64,000 nucleotides of DNA, taken from NCBI GenBank assembly GCA_963726615.1, contig CAVSCX010000016.1, forward strand, positions 248,001-312,000. The letters run 5' to 3'. Origin of the DNA: CAWDZK01 sp963726615 (GTDB lineage Bacteria > Actinomycetota > Actinomycetes > JACCUZ01). The stretch's first letter is position 1. Each line of letters begins with the position of its first letter. Shown here in pieces: positions 50,892 to 59,036 of the stretch. The position numbers were made by a program, and so were the translations under genes. A model generated the notes under the pieces. The model ran no database searches, was not told where the DNA came from, and saw only the letters and a list, made by a program, of their open reading frames with translations.

Positions 50892-51773
50892 ATGACCGAG
50901 CTCCTGCAGGCAGTGATCCTCGGGCTGCTCATCGGCGGCGTCTACGCCCTGATGGCCTCCGGCCTGACGCTCGTCTTCGGCGTCATGAACATCATCAACG
51001 TCGCGCAGGGCGCGTTCCTCATCATGGTCGCGATGATCACCTGGTGGTTGTGGAAGCACACCGGCATCGACCCGATCCTCGCCTCGGTCATCACCACGCC
51101 GATGATGTTCGGTTTCGGCTGGGTGCTCTACCGCACTGTCATCGTCCGGATCCGCGGGGCGTCACCGTCGATGTCGGTGCTGCTCACCTTCGGGCTGGCC
51201 CTGACGATCGAGGGCATCCTCAACCTCACCGCCGGCAACAAGTTCAAGTCGGCGTCCCCCAGCTACTTCGAGGAGTCGTTCCGGATCGGCTCCATCGCAC
51301 TGCCCAAGGCGCAGGTCTACGGCTTCGTCGCCGCGATGCTCGTCCTCACCGTGCTCTACGTCGTGCTGACCCGCACCTGGACCGGCCGGGCGATCCGCGC
51401 CGCGTCGCAGAACCCGTCCGGCGCCGCGCTGGTAGGTGTCGGAGCGACCTCGACGGCGGCCCTGGCCTTCGCGCTCGGCGCGTCGACGTCCGGGGTGGGT
51501 GGCTCGATCCTGTCGGTGCTGTACCCGTTCTTCCCCGCCTCGCACTACGACTGGATCTCCCGGCTGCTCGGCATCATCGTGCTCGGCGGCATGGGCTCGC
51601 TGCCCGGCGCGCTCACCGGCGCCCTGGTGCTCGGCCTGGCCGAGACCCTGACCGCGACCTACGGCTCACTGCGTTGGGCGACCCTGGTCTTCTACGTCGT
51701 CATCCTGGCCGTGCTGCTGTTCCGGCCGCAGGGCCTGTTCGGCACCAGGCTGCGTGAGGACGTGGCCGTGTGA
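50892..51773 (+). CDS. Branched-chain amino acid-type ABC permease (LivH-like)
   Basis: 293 residues, about eight helices. The N-terminal GLLIGGVYALMASGLTLVFGVMNIINVAQGAF is the LivH signature; RAASQNPSGAALVGV and GSLPGALTGALVLGLAETL follow. Forms the membrane channel with the LivM part of the next protein. GTGA overlap with the next gene. Confidence 0.93.
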   Translation: MTELLQAVILGLLIGGVYALMASGLTLVFGVMNIINVAQGAFLIMVAMITWWLWKHTGIDPILASVITTPMMFGFGWVLYRTVIVRIRGASPSMSVLLTFGLALTIEGILNLTAGNKFKSASPSYFEESFRIGSIALPKAQVYGFVAAMLVLTVLYVVLTRTWTGRAIRAASQNPSGAALVGVGATSTAALAFALGASTSGVGGSILSVLYPFFPASHYDWISRLLGIIVLGGMGSLPGALTGALVLGLAETLTATYGSLRWATLVFYVVILAVLLFRPQGLFGTRLREDVAV

Positions 51774-53686
51774 GCGCCACGACCACCGAGCCCGACGCCG
51801 GCCCGGCGCCGAGGTCGCACTTGGCGCGGGTGCCGAAGTCCCACCTCGCGGCCCTGCTGGCGCTGGTCGTCCTCGCCGCCTACCCGTTCGTCCAGCCCGG
51901 CGACACGTACTACCAGACCGTGCTGTTCGTGACCTTCCTGCTCGGTGTCCAGGCGGTCAGCTGGAACATCATCAGCGGCTACACGGGCTACGTCTCGCTC
52001 GGGCACTCGGCGTTCCTGGGCATCGGCTCGTACACCGCGGCGATCATCTCCCTGCACAGCGGGGTGAACCCGTTGTGGGTGGCGCCGATCGGCGGCGTGG
52101 TGGCGGTGGTGCTCGCCACGCTCGTCGGCCTTGTCGTGCTGCGCACCCGCGGGCACGCGTTCGTCATCATCACGATCGTCCTGCTGTTGGCAGCCCAGAT
52201 CGTCGCCACGAACTGGCGCAGCCTCACCAGGGGCTCGAACGGCATCACCCTGGACCTGCCGTTCTGGTCCCGGGACATCCAGGCCATCCCGTTCTACCTG
52301 ATCATGCTCGGGCTCTTCGCCCTCACCGTCGTCTTCAGTGCACTGATCCGGCGGACCAAGTTCGGCACCGGTCTGATCGCCATCCGCGAGGACGAGGGCA
52401 AGGCGGCCGCCATCGGCGTCAACACCACGCGCTACAAGGTGACCGCCTACGCCGCGTCGGCGTTCTTCATCGGCGTGGCCGGCGGCGTCTACGCCTACTT
52501 CCTCACCTTCCTCAACCCGATCGGTGCCTTCGGCATCCTCGGCAGCGTCACGATCGTGCTCGCGTCGCTCGTCGGGGGCCGCGGCACCCTCTACGGACCG
52601 GTGGTCGGGGCATTCATCGTCGGCATCGGCTCGGAGGCTGCCACGGTGTACGGCGGCAGCAGCAGCCGCGTCCTGATCTTCGGCCTGGCCCTGATGCTCA
52701 TCGTGCTGTTCCTGCCCAACGGGCTGCTCCCCAGCATCCAGAAGGCGTGGCGCCACTTCCGGCCGACCGCGATCGAGTACACCGACCAGGCCGGGGCGCT
52801 CGACGCCGGCCCGATGCTCGTGCGCGACCGGGCACTGGCTCCCGCGGTCGCCGTGGGTGGCGACCGCTCGCAGCCCGCGGACGCGAGGCCGATGCTGGAG
52901 GTCAAGAACGCATCGAAGCGGTTCGGCGGCCTGGTCGCGGTCGACGGTGCCGACCTCACCGTGCAGCCTGGCAGCATCACTGCGCTGATCGGACCGAACG
53001 GCTCGGGCAAGACGACGCTGTTCAACCTGGTGACAGGTGCGATGAAGGCCGACAGCGGCGAGGTCCGGCTCGACGGCACCCGGATCGACCGGATGCACCC
53101 GTGGCAGCGCGGTCACCTCGGGCTGGCCCGGACGTTCCAGACGACCCGGCTGTTCACGAGCATGACGGTGCTCGAGAACCTCGTCGCGCCGCTGCCGGAC
53201 GCGAGATGGTCCACGATGCTCAAGGCGTCCGTCGCCGGCCACGAGGCCGACCGTGCCCGTGAGCTGCTCGCCTTCGTCGGCATGGAGCGCTTCGCCGGGC
53301 AGCCGGCAGGTGCCCTGTCCTACGGCCAGCAGAAGCTCGTCGAGCTGGCCCAGGTGCTCATGCTGGAGCCTCGCCTGGTGCTGCTCGACGAGCCCGCCGG
53401 CGGAGTCAACCCCAGCCTGGTCGGCCGGATGGTCGAGATCGTGCGCGACCTCAACTCGCAGGGCGTCACCTTCCTCGTCGTCGAGCACAACATCCCGATG
53501 GTCCTCGAGCTCTGCGACCCGGTCGTCGTGTTCTCCCGCGGCACGGCGATCGCCGAGGGGCCGCCGCAGTCCATCCGCGAGGACCCGGTCGTGCTCGACG
53601 CCTACCTGGGCGACGAGTGGCGGCCACCGGGTGCCGCCGGCGATGGGACCGAGGCGGCGCCGGACCAGCCGCAGGAGGTGCGCTGA
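51770..53686 (+). CDS. LivM-LivG fusion: ABC permease fused to ATPase
   Basis: 638 residues. Residues ~1-330 are a LivM permease (SWNIISGYTGYVSLGHSAFLGIGSY, AIREDEGKAAAIGVN, GGRGTLYGPVVGAFIVG). After a ~40-residue linker comes a full LivG ATPase: Walker A GPNGSGKTT (~408-416), signature LSYGQQK (~519), Walker B LVLLDEPAGGVNP. LivM-LivG fusions are known but less common than separate genes. GTG start in GTGA overlap; the stop overlaps the ATG of livF. Confidence 0.93.
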   Translation: MSATTTEPDAGPAPRSHLARVPKSHLAALLALVVLAAYPFVQPGDTYYQTVLFVTFLLGVQAVSWNIISGYTGYVSLGHSAFLGIGSYTAAIISLHSGVNPLWVAPIGGVVAVVLATLVGLVVLRTRGHAFVIITIVLLLAAQIVATNWRSLTRGSNGITLDLPFWSRDIQAIPFYLIMLGLFALTVVFSALIRRTKFGTGLIAIREDEGKAAAIGVNTTRYKVTAYAASAFFIGVAGGVYAYFLTFLNPIGAFGILGSVTIVLASLVGGRGTLYGPVVGAFIVGIGSEAATVYGGSSSRVLIFGLALMLIVLFLPNGLLPSIQKAWRHFRPTAIEYTDQAGALDAGPMLVRDRALAPAVAVGGDRSQPADARPMLEVKNASKRFGGLVAVDGADLTVQPGSITALIGPNGSGKTTLFNLVTGAMKADSGEVRLDGTRIDRMHPWQRGHLGLARTFQTTRLFTSMTVLENLVAPLPDARWSTMLKASVAGHEADRARELLAFVGMERFAGQPAGALSYGQQKLVELAQVLMLEPRLVLLDEPAGGVNPSLVGRMVEIVRDLNSQGVTFLVVEHNIPMVLELCDPVVVFSRGTAIAEGPPQSIREDPVVLDAYLGDEWRPPGAAGDGTEAAPDQPQEVR

Positions 53687-54477
53687 TGCTCGAGCTGACC
53701 GGCATCGTCGCGGGCTACGGCGGCGGCGCGGTGCTGCAGGGCGTCGACCTGTCCTGCGAGCCGGGCTCCGTCACCTGCATCGTCGGCCCCAACGGCGCGG
53801 GCAAGTCCACCGTCCTGCGCGTGGTCTCCGGTCTGCTCACCCCGACCGAGGGCACGGTGGTGATGGGCGGGTCCACCATCTCCGGCCGGTCGGCGGCTGC
53901 GATCCTCCGGGCCGGCGTCACGCAGGTGCCTCAGTCGCACGCGCTGTTCCCGCGGATGACGGTGCGCGAGAACGTGCTGATGGGCGGCTTCCTGATCCGC
54001 CGCGACAAGAAGCTGCTCGCCACCCGCCTCGCCGCGGTCGAGGACCTGGTGCCGCTTGTCGCGGACCGGTCCAACCAGCAGGGCGGCAACCTCTCCGGCG
54101 GCCAGCGCCGGATGGTCGAGATCGCCCGCTGCCTCATGCTCGACCCCAAGGTCCTGCTGCTGGACGAGCCCTCCCTCGGGCTGGACCCGCGCTCACTGGC
54201 CGCTGTCGCCACGCTGATCAACCGGCTCAACGGCGAGGGCGTCACCGTCCTGCTGGTGGAGCAGAACGTGCGGCTCGGCCTGGGCCTGGCCACCCACGGC
54301 GTCGTGATGGAGGGCGGCAAGGTCCGCCTCACCGGCTCCGCGAAGGAGGTCATGAACCACCCCGAGATCGCCAGCCTGTACCTCGGTGGCAGCGCCACGC
54401 CGTCCCGGACCGACGAGGCGACCGGTGCCGCCTCGGCCGGCGCTGTCGAGGCGCCCGCCGCGACCCCCGGCAGGTGA
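53686..54477 (+). CDS. Branched-chain amino acid-type ABC transporter ATPase (LivF-like)
   Basis: 263 residues. Walker A GPNGAGKST (~residue 35), VTQVPQSHALFPRMTVRENVLMGG (LivF-type Q-loop region), signature NLSGGQRRMVEIAR, Walker B LLLDEPSLGLDP and the switch His region LLVEQNVR. Energises the importer with the LivG part of the previous protein. The last ~25 residues are Ala/Pro/Thr-rich and add nothing recognisable. Confidence 0.93.
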   Translation: MLELTGIVAGYGGGAVLQGVDLSCEPGSVTCIVGPNGAGKSTVLRVVSGLLTPTEGTVVMGGSTISGRSAAAILRAGVTQVPQSHALFPRMTVRENVLMGGFLIRRDKKLLATRLAAVEDLVPLVADRSNQQGGNLSGGQRRMVEIARCLMLDPKVLLLDEPSLGLDPRSLAAVATLINRLNGEGVTVLLVEQNVRLGLGLATHGVVMEGGKVRLTGSAKEVMNHPEIASLYLGGSATPSRTDEATGAASAGAVEAPAATPGR

Positions 54478-54607
54478 CCGACCGGGCGTCCCCGGCGACG
54501 CCTGCACCAACAGCGGCAGAACGCCCGCCGGCGCCGCCACCCGCGGCTTCGAACCGGGTTGTGCCGTCGTCCGCAGCTCGCGCCGTGGCTACGCACGGAC
54601 CGACCCG

Positions 54608-54705
54608 TCAGCCCGGCAGGGTCTCGCCACGCCAGCCGTCGGGGCCGACGCCAGGTGACACCGCCCAGAGCGCCGAGCCGGTGTGCCGGAGGTAGGTACC
54701 CCGCC
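54608..54705 (-). pseudogene. Possible C-terminal remnant of a DyP-type peroxidase
   Basis: In one minus-strand frame, the last ~32 codons before a stop read TYLRHTGSALWAVSPG then VGPDGWRGETL, resembling the end of DyP-type heme peroxidases (EYxxHTGSALFAVPPGxxxGGYxGExL). No upstream part of such a gene is present; the frame continues into the PEP mutase-like gene's other frame. Otherwise the 279-base gap between livF and the next gene holds nothing recognisable. Short, so uncertain. Confidence 0.4.
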
Positions 54706-54756
54706 CGGGCGCCGGTGTGGCGGCTCCGAGCGGCTGCCGCCCGCGACGGTTGAAGG

Positions 54757-55563
54757 TCAGCCTCCGGCGAAGAGGCCGTCGACGTTGGGCAGCTCCTGGA
54801 ACCCGCCGAAGGTCCCGTCGGCGGCGATCTCCTTCGCCGCTCGGAGCCAGCCGCCCCACGCGCTGCGGGCGAGCGTCCCGCCGACGCTGACCCGGCGTAC
54901 GCCGAGGGTGGCCGCCTCGGCGACGGTGAGGAACGGGGCGTTGATCAGCAGGTTCACCGGCTTGGGCGCCACTGCGGCGACGACGGCGGTGACGTGCTCC
55001 ACCTTGTCGATCCGCGGGGCGTAGAGGCAGTCGGCGCCGGCGTCGGCGTACGCGCGCAGGCGCCGGATCGTCTCGTCGATGTCGGGCCGGCCGACCACGA
55101 AGCCTTCTGAGCGGCCGGTCAGCACGATGCCGGTGCCGCTCTCGTCGATCGCCTGCCGGGCGGCACGCACCCGCTCGACGGCGAGGTCGAGGTCGAACAG
55201 CGGTCGGTCGGTGTCGCGGGTGGAGTCCTCGATCGAGAGCCCGGCGATGCCCGTCTTCGCGGCCAGCGCTACGTTCGTGCCGACCTCGTCCGGATCGACG
55301 GCGTAGCCGCCCTCGAAGTCGGCGTTCACCGGCACCGCGACGGCGTCGGCGACGACGCGGACGTGGTCCAGCGCCTCGTCGAGGGTCACCTTGCTGTCGG
55401 GGCGACCGAGCGTCCACGCCAGGCCAGCGCTGGTCGTGGCAAGCGCGGGGAAGCCCAGTTGCTCCAGGGCGCGCGCGCTGCCGGCGTCCCACGGGTTCGG
55501 CATCACGAAGCACCCCGCGGAGTGCAACCGTCGGAACTCCGCGACGCGGATCTGGACCTCCAT
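54757..55563 (-). CDS. Isocitrate lyase/PEP mutase-family protein
   Basis: 268 residues, TIM barrel. Key blocks: FVMPNPWDAGSARALEQLGFPALATTSAG, VNADFEGGYAVDP (metal Asp and Glu), AGLSIEDSTRD, VLTGRSEGFVVGRPDIDETIRRLRAYADAGADCLY. Members cleave or form C-C bonds next to a carboxylate (oxaloacetate decarboxylase, methylisocitrate lyase) or act on phosphonates. The KxCG loop of true PEP mutases and lyases is not evident, so a decarboxylase-type activity is more likely. Confidence 0.85.
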   Translation of the reverse strand: MEVQIRVAEFRRLHSAGCFVMPNPWDAGSARALEQLGFPALATTSAGLAWTLGRPDSKVTLDEALDHVRVVADAVAVPVNADFEGGYAVDPDEVGTNVALAAKTGIAGLSIEDSTRDTDRPLFDLDLAVERVRAARQAIDESGTGIVLTGRSEGFVVGRPDIDETIRRLRAYADAGADCLYAPRIDKVEHVTAVVAAVAPKPVNLLINAPFLTVAEAATLGVRRVSVGGTLARSAWGGWLRAAKEIAADGTFGGFQELPNVDGLFAGG

Positions 55564-55795
55564 GCGGCACCTCGCACGATTCGGTGGCCGCTCACGCTAG
55601 TCCTGGTCCGCTCAGTTGCCCACGCTCACGCTGCGACCCGGCTACCCGGCGACGGACGCGCGGTGGGACGCGGCCCCCGGGCGGACTTCTGGTGCGTCGA
55701 ACGAAGCGTCACACGACTGACATGTGGCAGGGCATCCGGACCGGCACGACCCGAGGAACCCCAGGGAACCACCCGCACCGAGGAGGAGACCCCTG

Positions 55796-56626
55796 ATGAA
55801 CAAGCCACACCGCGCAGCAGCAGTTCTCGCCGGCGCCTTCGCGCTCGCCACCGCGGCTTTCGCAGGCCCGGCCCAGGCCGCCGACGGGGACGCCAGCGTG
55901 ACCGTTTTCCACGGCGTGCCCGGCGCGACGGTCGACGTGTACGCCAATGGTGACGCCCTGCTCACCGACTTCGAGCCCGGCACGCTCAGCGACGCGACCG
56001 ACATCCCGGCGGGGAGCTACGACCTCAAGGTCGTCGCCGCCGGTGACGGCGCCGAGGGCGACCCGGTCATCGAGGCCAACGGGGTCGACGTGCCCGCCGG
56101 GGCGAACATCACCGTGGCCGCGCACCTCGACGCCGACGGCAGCCCGGTGCTGACGCCGTTCGTCAACGAAACCTCGAAGCTGGCAGCGGGCAAGGCCCGC
56201 CTCACGGTCCGGCACACGGCGGCCGCCCCTGCCGTGGACGTCCGGGCCGGTGGCTCGCCGGTGTTCGAGGGCATGACGAACCCGAACGAGGAGACGGCCG
56301 TCGTCGACGCCGGCACCGTGAACGCCGACGTCACCCTGGCCGGCACGGACACGGTGGCCATCGGTCCGGCCGACGTCACCCTCGAGGAGGGCACCAACAC
56401 CATCGTGTTCGCCTGGGGCAGCGCCGACGACGACAACCTCGCGCTTGCGGTGCAGACCATCAGCGGCCTCGACTCGGCGCCGAGCGGTGTGTCCGCCGGC
56501 ACCGGCGGCCAGGCCGCGGCCGGCTCCACGCCGTACGGGCTGGTCGCGCTGTTCGCGGTGGGTCTCGCCGGCGTCCTCGCCTCGGGCAGCGTCCTCGCCG
56601 CCGCCAGGGTCCGCGCCCGCCGGTGA
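55796..56626 (+). CDS. DUF4397-domain surface protein
   Basis: 276 residues. Signal peptide (AAAVLAGAFALATAAFAGPAQA), then DUF4397 modules (VTVFHGVPGATVDVYANGDALL; ARLTVRHTAAAPAVDVRAGGSPV). The C-terminus has SAGTG (233-237), a membrane helix (LVALFAVGLAGVLASGSVLAA) and an Arg-rich end, as in a sortase sorting signal with an unusual motif. GTGA overlap with the sortase gene, so it is the probable sortase substrate. Strong Shine-Dalgarno (GAGGAG). Confidence 0.87.
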   Translation: MNKPHRAAAVLAGAFALATAAFAGPAQAADGDASVTVFHGVPGATVDVYANGDALLTDFEPGTLSDATDIPAGSYDLKVVAAGDGAEGDPVIEANGVDVPAGANITVAAHLDADGSPVLTPFVNETSKLAAGKARLTVRHTAAAPAVDVRAGGSPVFEGMTNPNEETAVVDAGTVNADVTLAGTDTVAIGPADVTLEEGTNTIVFAWGSADDDNLALAVQTISGLDSAPSGVSAGTGGQAAAGSTPYGLVALFAVGLAGVLASGSVLAAARVRARR

Positions 56627-57309
56627 CCCGAGGAGCGGACAGCCGCCTTGCGGCCGTCGCGCTGACCGTCTCGCTGGCCGCCCTCGCCCTCGCCACCGTC
56701 CTCTGGGGCGGGCGCGAGGGCCGGGCAGCGCAGGACACGGGGTCAGCGGCCGGGGTTTCGAGAGCCGTCGAGGCCCCGGCCGTCGCCCGGCCCGTACTCC
56801 CGTCCCCGCCGGGGGTCCAGGCGTCGGGCGCCCCGCCCCGGGCCCCGGCTCCGCGGCCGGTCGAGGTGCAGGTGGCCGCCGTGGGCATCCGGATGCCGGT
56901 CGTGCCCAAGGGAGTACGGACCAACGGCGAGATGGCGTTGCCGCCGAGGCCGGACAGGCTCGGCTGGTACCGGTACGGGCCGGCGCCGACCGAACGCGGC
57001 TCGACGGTCCTCGCGGGGCACGTCGACAGCGGGCGGTACGGCATCGGCCCGCTGGCCCGGCTGCGGGCGGTCGACGTGGGGGACCGGCTCGTGGTCCGGC
57101 TCGTCGACGGGAGCGTGCTGCGCTACCGGACCGTGGGTGTGCGCGTCGTCGACAAGCAGTCGCGCGCCCTGAGGTCTGCCTTTGCGACCACCGGGCCGCC
57201 GCGGCTGCGCATCGTCACCTGTGGCGGGGAGTTCGACCCGGACCGCGGCGGCTACCAGGACAACGTCGTCCTCACGGCCGAACCGGTGTCCGGTGCCGCC
57301 GCCCGCTGA
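56623..57309 (+). CDS. Class F sortase
   Basis: 228 residues. One N-terminal membrane anchor (VALTVSLAALALATVLW), Pro-rich linker, and a sortase barrel. Catalytic residues are His133 (LAGHVDS), Cys200 (RIVTCGG, the TLxTC position) and an Arg in DPDRGGYQDN. This is the pattern of actinobacterial class F enzymes. It probably attaches the overlapping DUF4397 protein to the wall. Confidence 0.9.
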   Translation: MTRGADSRLAAVALTVSLAALALATVLWGGREGRAAQDTGSAAGVSRAVEAPAVARPVLPSPPGVQASGAPPRAPAPRPVEVQVAAVGIRMPVVPKGVRTNGEMALPPRPDRLGWYRYGPAPTERGSTVLAGHVDSGRYGIGPLARLRAVDVGDRLVVRLVDGSVLRYRTVGVRVVDKQSRALRSAFATTGPPRLRIVTCGGEFDPDRGGYQDNVVLTAEPVSGAAAR

Positions 57310-57328
57310 CGATGGCGGAAGCCATCGC

Positions 57329-57778
57329 TCAGCCTGCTGGCGTCGCAGCGGCGAGCAGCGCCTCCAACCGCTCGAGCTGGTGGCTCCAGCCGGCGTCGTT
57401 CTGGGTGACGTCCTCGGGAGAGGTGAGACCGCGGTGGGTCACGGTGAGCCGGGTCTGCTCACCCACCGGCTCGAGGTCGAACACGACTGTCGACACCTCG
57501 TCGTCGCCCGCCAGCATCCAGCTGTGCACCAGTCTGCGGCCCGGGTCGATGTCCTCGTAGTAGCCGTGCAGGGAGAACGTCGGCCCGTCCGGCGCCAGCC
57601 GCACGTCGAAGGCGAGCCGGCCACCGATGACGACCTCCATCTCGGTCACCGTCACCGTCGAGCCCTGCGGCCCCATCCAGCGGGCGAAGAGCTCGGGCTC
57701 GGTCAGCGCCCGGAAGACGGTCGCCGGCGCGGCCGGGAGCACGCGGTCGACGTTGACGACGAGATCCTCTGCCGTCAC
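57329..57778 (-). CDS. SRPBCC (AHSA1-like) domain protein
   Basis: 149 residues with the AHSA1/START-like helix-grip pattern: VDRVLPAAPATVFRALTEPELFARWMGP at the start, then GRRLVHSWML and a C-terminal helix WSHQLERLEALLAA. Coupled by GTGA overlap to an ArsR regulator. In this very common pair the SRPBCC protein is presumed to be controlled by the regulator; ligand unknown. Confidence 0.87.
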   Translation of the reverse strand: MTAEDLVVNVDRVLPAAPATVFRALTEPELFARWMGPQGSTVTVTEMEVVIGGRLAFDVRLAPDGPTFSLHGYYEDIDPGRRLVHSWMLAGDDEVSTVVFDLEPVGEQTRLTVTHRGLTSPEDVTQNDAGWSHQLERLEALLAAATPAG

Positions 57779-58119
57779 GGGGTTCCTCCCTGCTCGTCGT
57801 CGAGACCAGCGACAAGCTCTGCCAGCCGGTCGACGCTCTCGGACCAGAACTGCTCGTGGTGCGCGAGCCAGTCAGCGGTGCTGCGGAAGCCCTCGGGCGA
57901 CAGCCGCAGCCAGTGCTGGCGCCCGTCGACGCGCCGGGTCACCAGCCCGGCCCGCTCGAGCACCTTGACGTGCTTGGACACCGACGGGAGCGCCATCGCC
58001 AGTGGGGCGGCTACCGCACCGACGGTGGCCTCGCCACCGGCGAGCCGGTCGACGATGGCGCGGCGGGCCGGGTCGGCGAGCGCGGCGAACACCCGGTCGA
58101 GCTCGCTGGGCGTGTGCAT
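57775..58119 (-). CDS. ArsR-family transcriptional regulator
   Basis: 114 residues. Winged helix (DRVFAALADPARRAIVDRLAGGEATVGAV; MALPSVSKHVKVLERAGLVTRR). There are no metal-binding cysteines, so it is of the non-metal ArsR type paired with SRPBCC proteins. First gene of a two-gene minus-strand operon. Confidence 0.9.
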   Translation of the reverse strand: MHTPSELDRVFAALADPARRAIVDRLAGGEATVGAVAAPLAMALPSVSKHVKVLERAGLVTRRVDGRQHWLRLSPEGFRSTADWLAHHEQFWSESVDRLAELVAGLDDEQGGTP

Positions 58120-58166
58120 CCTGGCTCTCCTCCCCGGCAGCCGTCGGTCACCGGCTGGTCCCGCGG

Positions 58167-58916
58167 TCAGCGAAGGTACGTGCTGCCCCCGTCGACCACC
58201 AGGCTGGTGCCGGTCATGAAGCTGGCGTCGGCGGAGGCGGCGAAGACCACGGTCCGGCCGATCTCGCTCTCCACCTCGCCCCAGCGTCCCATCGGCACCT
58301 CGGCAAGCACCTGCTCCTCGATCTCCGCGTTGCCGTCCAGGACTGCGGCGACGGCCGGCGTCCGCGCGAACGGCACCAGCGTGAGGACCCGGATGCCGTC
58401 GGCCGCCCACTCCACGGCTGCGGACCGGCTGATGGCCTCGATCGCGGCCTTGACCGCGGCATAGCCGCCGGTGCCGGCCGATGGCGACGCCGCCGCGGAC
58501 GAGCTGACGTTGATCACCACCCCGCCGGACAGGTGCGGGTACGCCGCCTGCATCACGTGCAGCGTGCCGAGCACACCGGAGCGCCACCCCGCGTCCAGCC
58601 CGGTGAGGTCGAGCTGCGCGATCGGCCCGAAGCCGAACTCCTGGGCGTTGTTCACCACGATGTCCAGCCCGCCCAGCGTCTCGACGGTCCGGGCCACCGC
58701 GGCGGCGACCCGGTCGGGGTCGGTCACGTCGCACTCGATGGCGAGCGACCGTCCGCCGCGCTCGCCGACAAGAGCCTCGGTCTTCTCCAGCTTCTCCCGG
58801 GTGCGGCCCACCAGGGCCACCGACGCTCCGGCCCCTGCCAGCGCCAGCGCGATGCCCTGGCCGATGCCCTGGCCGGCCCCGGTCACCAGGGCGACCCGTC
58901 CTCCCAGCTGCTCCAT
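58167..58916 (-). CDS. Short-chain dehydrogenase/reductase
   Basis: 249 residues. Cofactor motif VTGAGQGIGQG, NNAQ at the NNAG position, the catalytic Ser in INVSSSAA, and Tyr-x3-Lys in GYAAVKAA. Ends with the common VDGGSTYL. Cofactor preference and substrate unknown. Divergent from a zinc alcohol dehydrogenase, with a palindrome in the shared 120-bp control region. Confidence 0.9.
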   Translation of the reverse strand: MEQLGGRVALVTGAGQGIGQGIALALAGAGASVALVGRTREKLEKTEALVGERGGRSLAIECDVTDPDRVAAAVARTVETLGGLDIVVNNAQEFGFGPIAQLDLTGLDAGWRSGVLGTLHVMQAAYPHLSGGVVINVSSSAAASPSAGTGGYAAVKAAIEAISRSAAVEWAADGIRVLTLVPFARTPAVAAVLDGNAEIEEQVLAEVPMGRWGEVESEIGRTVVFAASADASFMTGTSLVVDGGSTYLR

Positions 58917-58953
58917 GTCTGCCTCCTCGTCCGTGGCCAAGTAGTTTCCCGAA

Positions 58954-58970
58954 TGGCTAATAGTTAGCCA
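58954..58970. promoter_or_regulatory. Palindromic operator TGGCTAA-TAG-TTAGCCA with embedded promoter
   Basis: A perfect 7-bp inverted repeat lies between the divergent SDR and dehydrogenase genes. For the SDR strand, TTGACT (complement of 58985-58990) and TAACTA (complement of 58961-58966) form a promoter with an 18-bp spacer. The -10 box sits inside the palindrome, so a bound regulator would block it. The stretch is notably AT-rich. Confidence 0.65.
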
Positions 58971-59036
58971 CACTAGAAACCAACAGTCAAGGGCGGGCAT
59001 AGCATCGCCGCGGGACGCAGGAGGGCGGCGAGGTCG

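Noticed and set aside
58120..58734. Extension of the ArsR gene frame upstream through the SDR gene
   Set aside because: It is out of frame with the conserved SDR and has no motif; the ATG at 58119 starts the winged helix properly.
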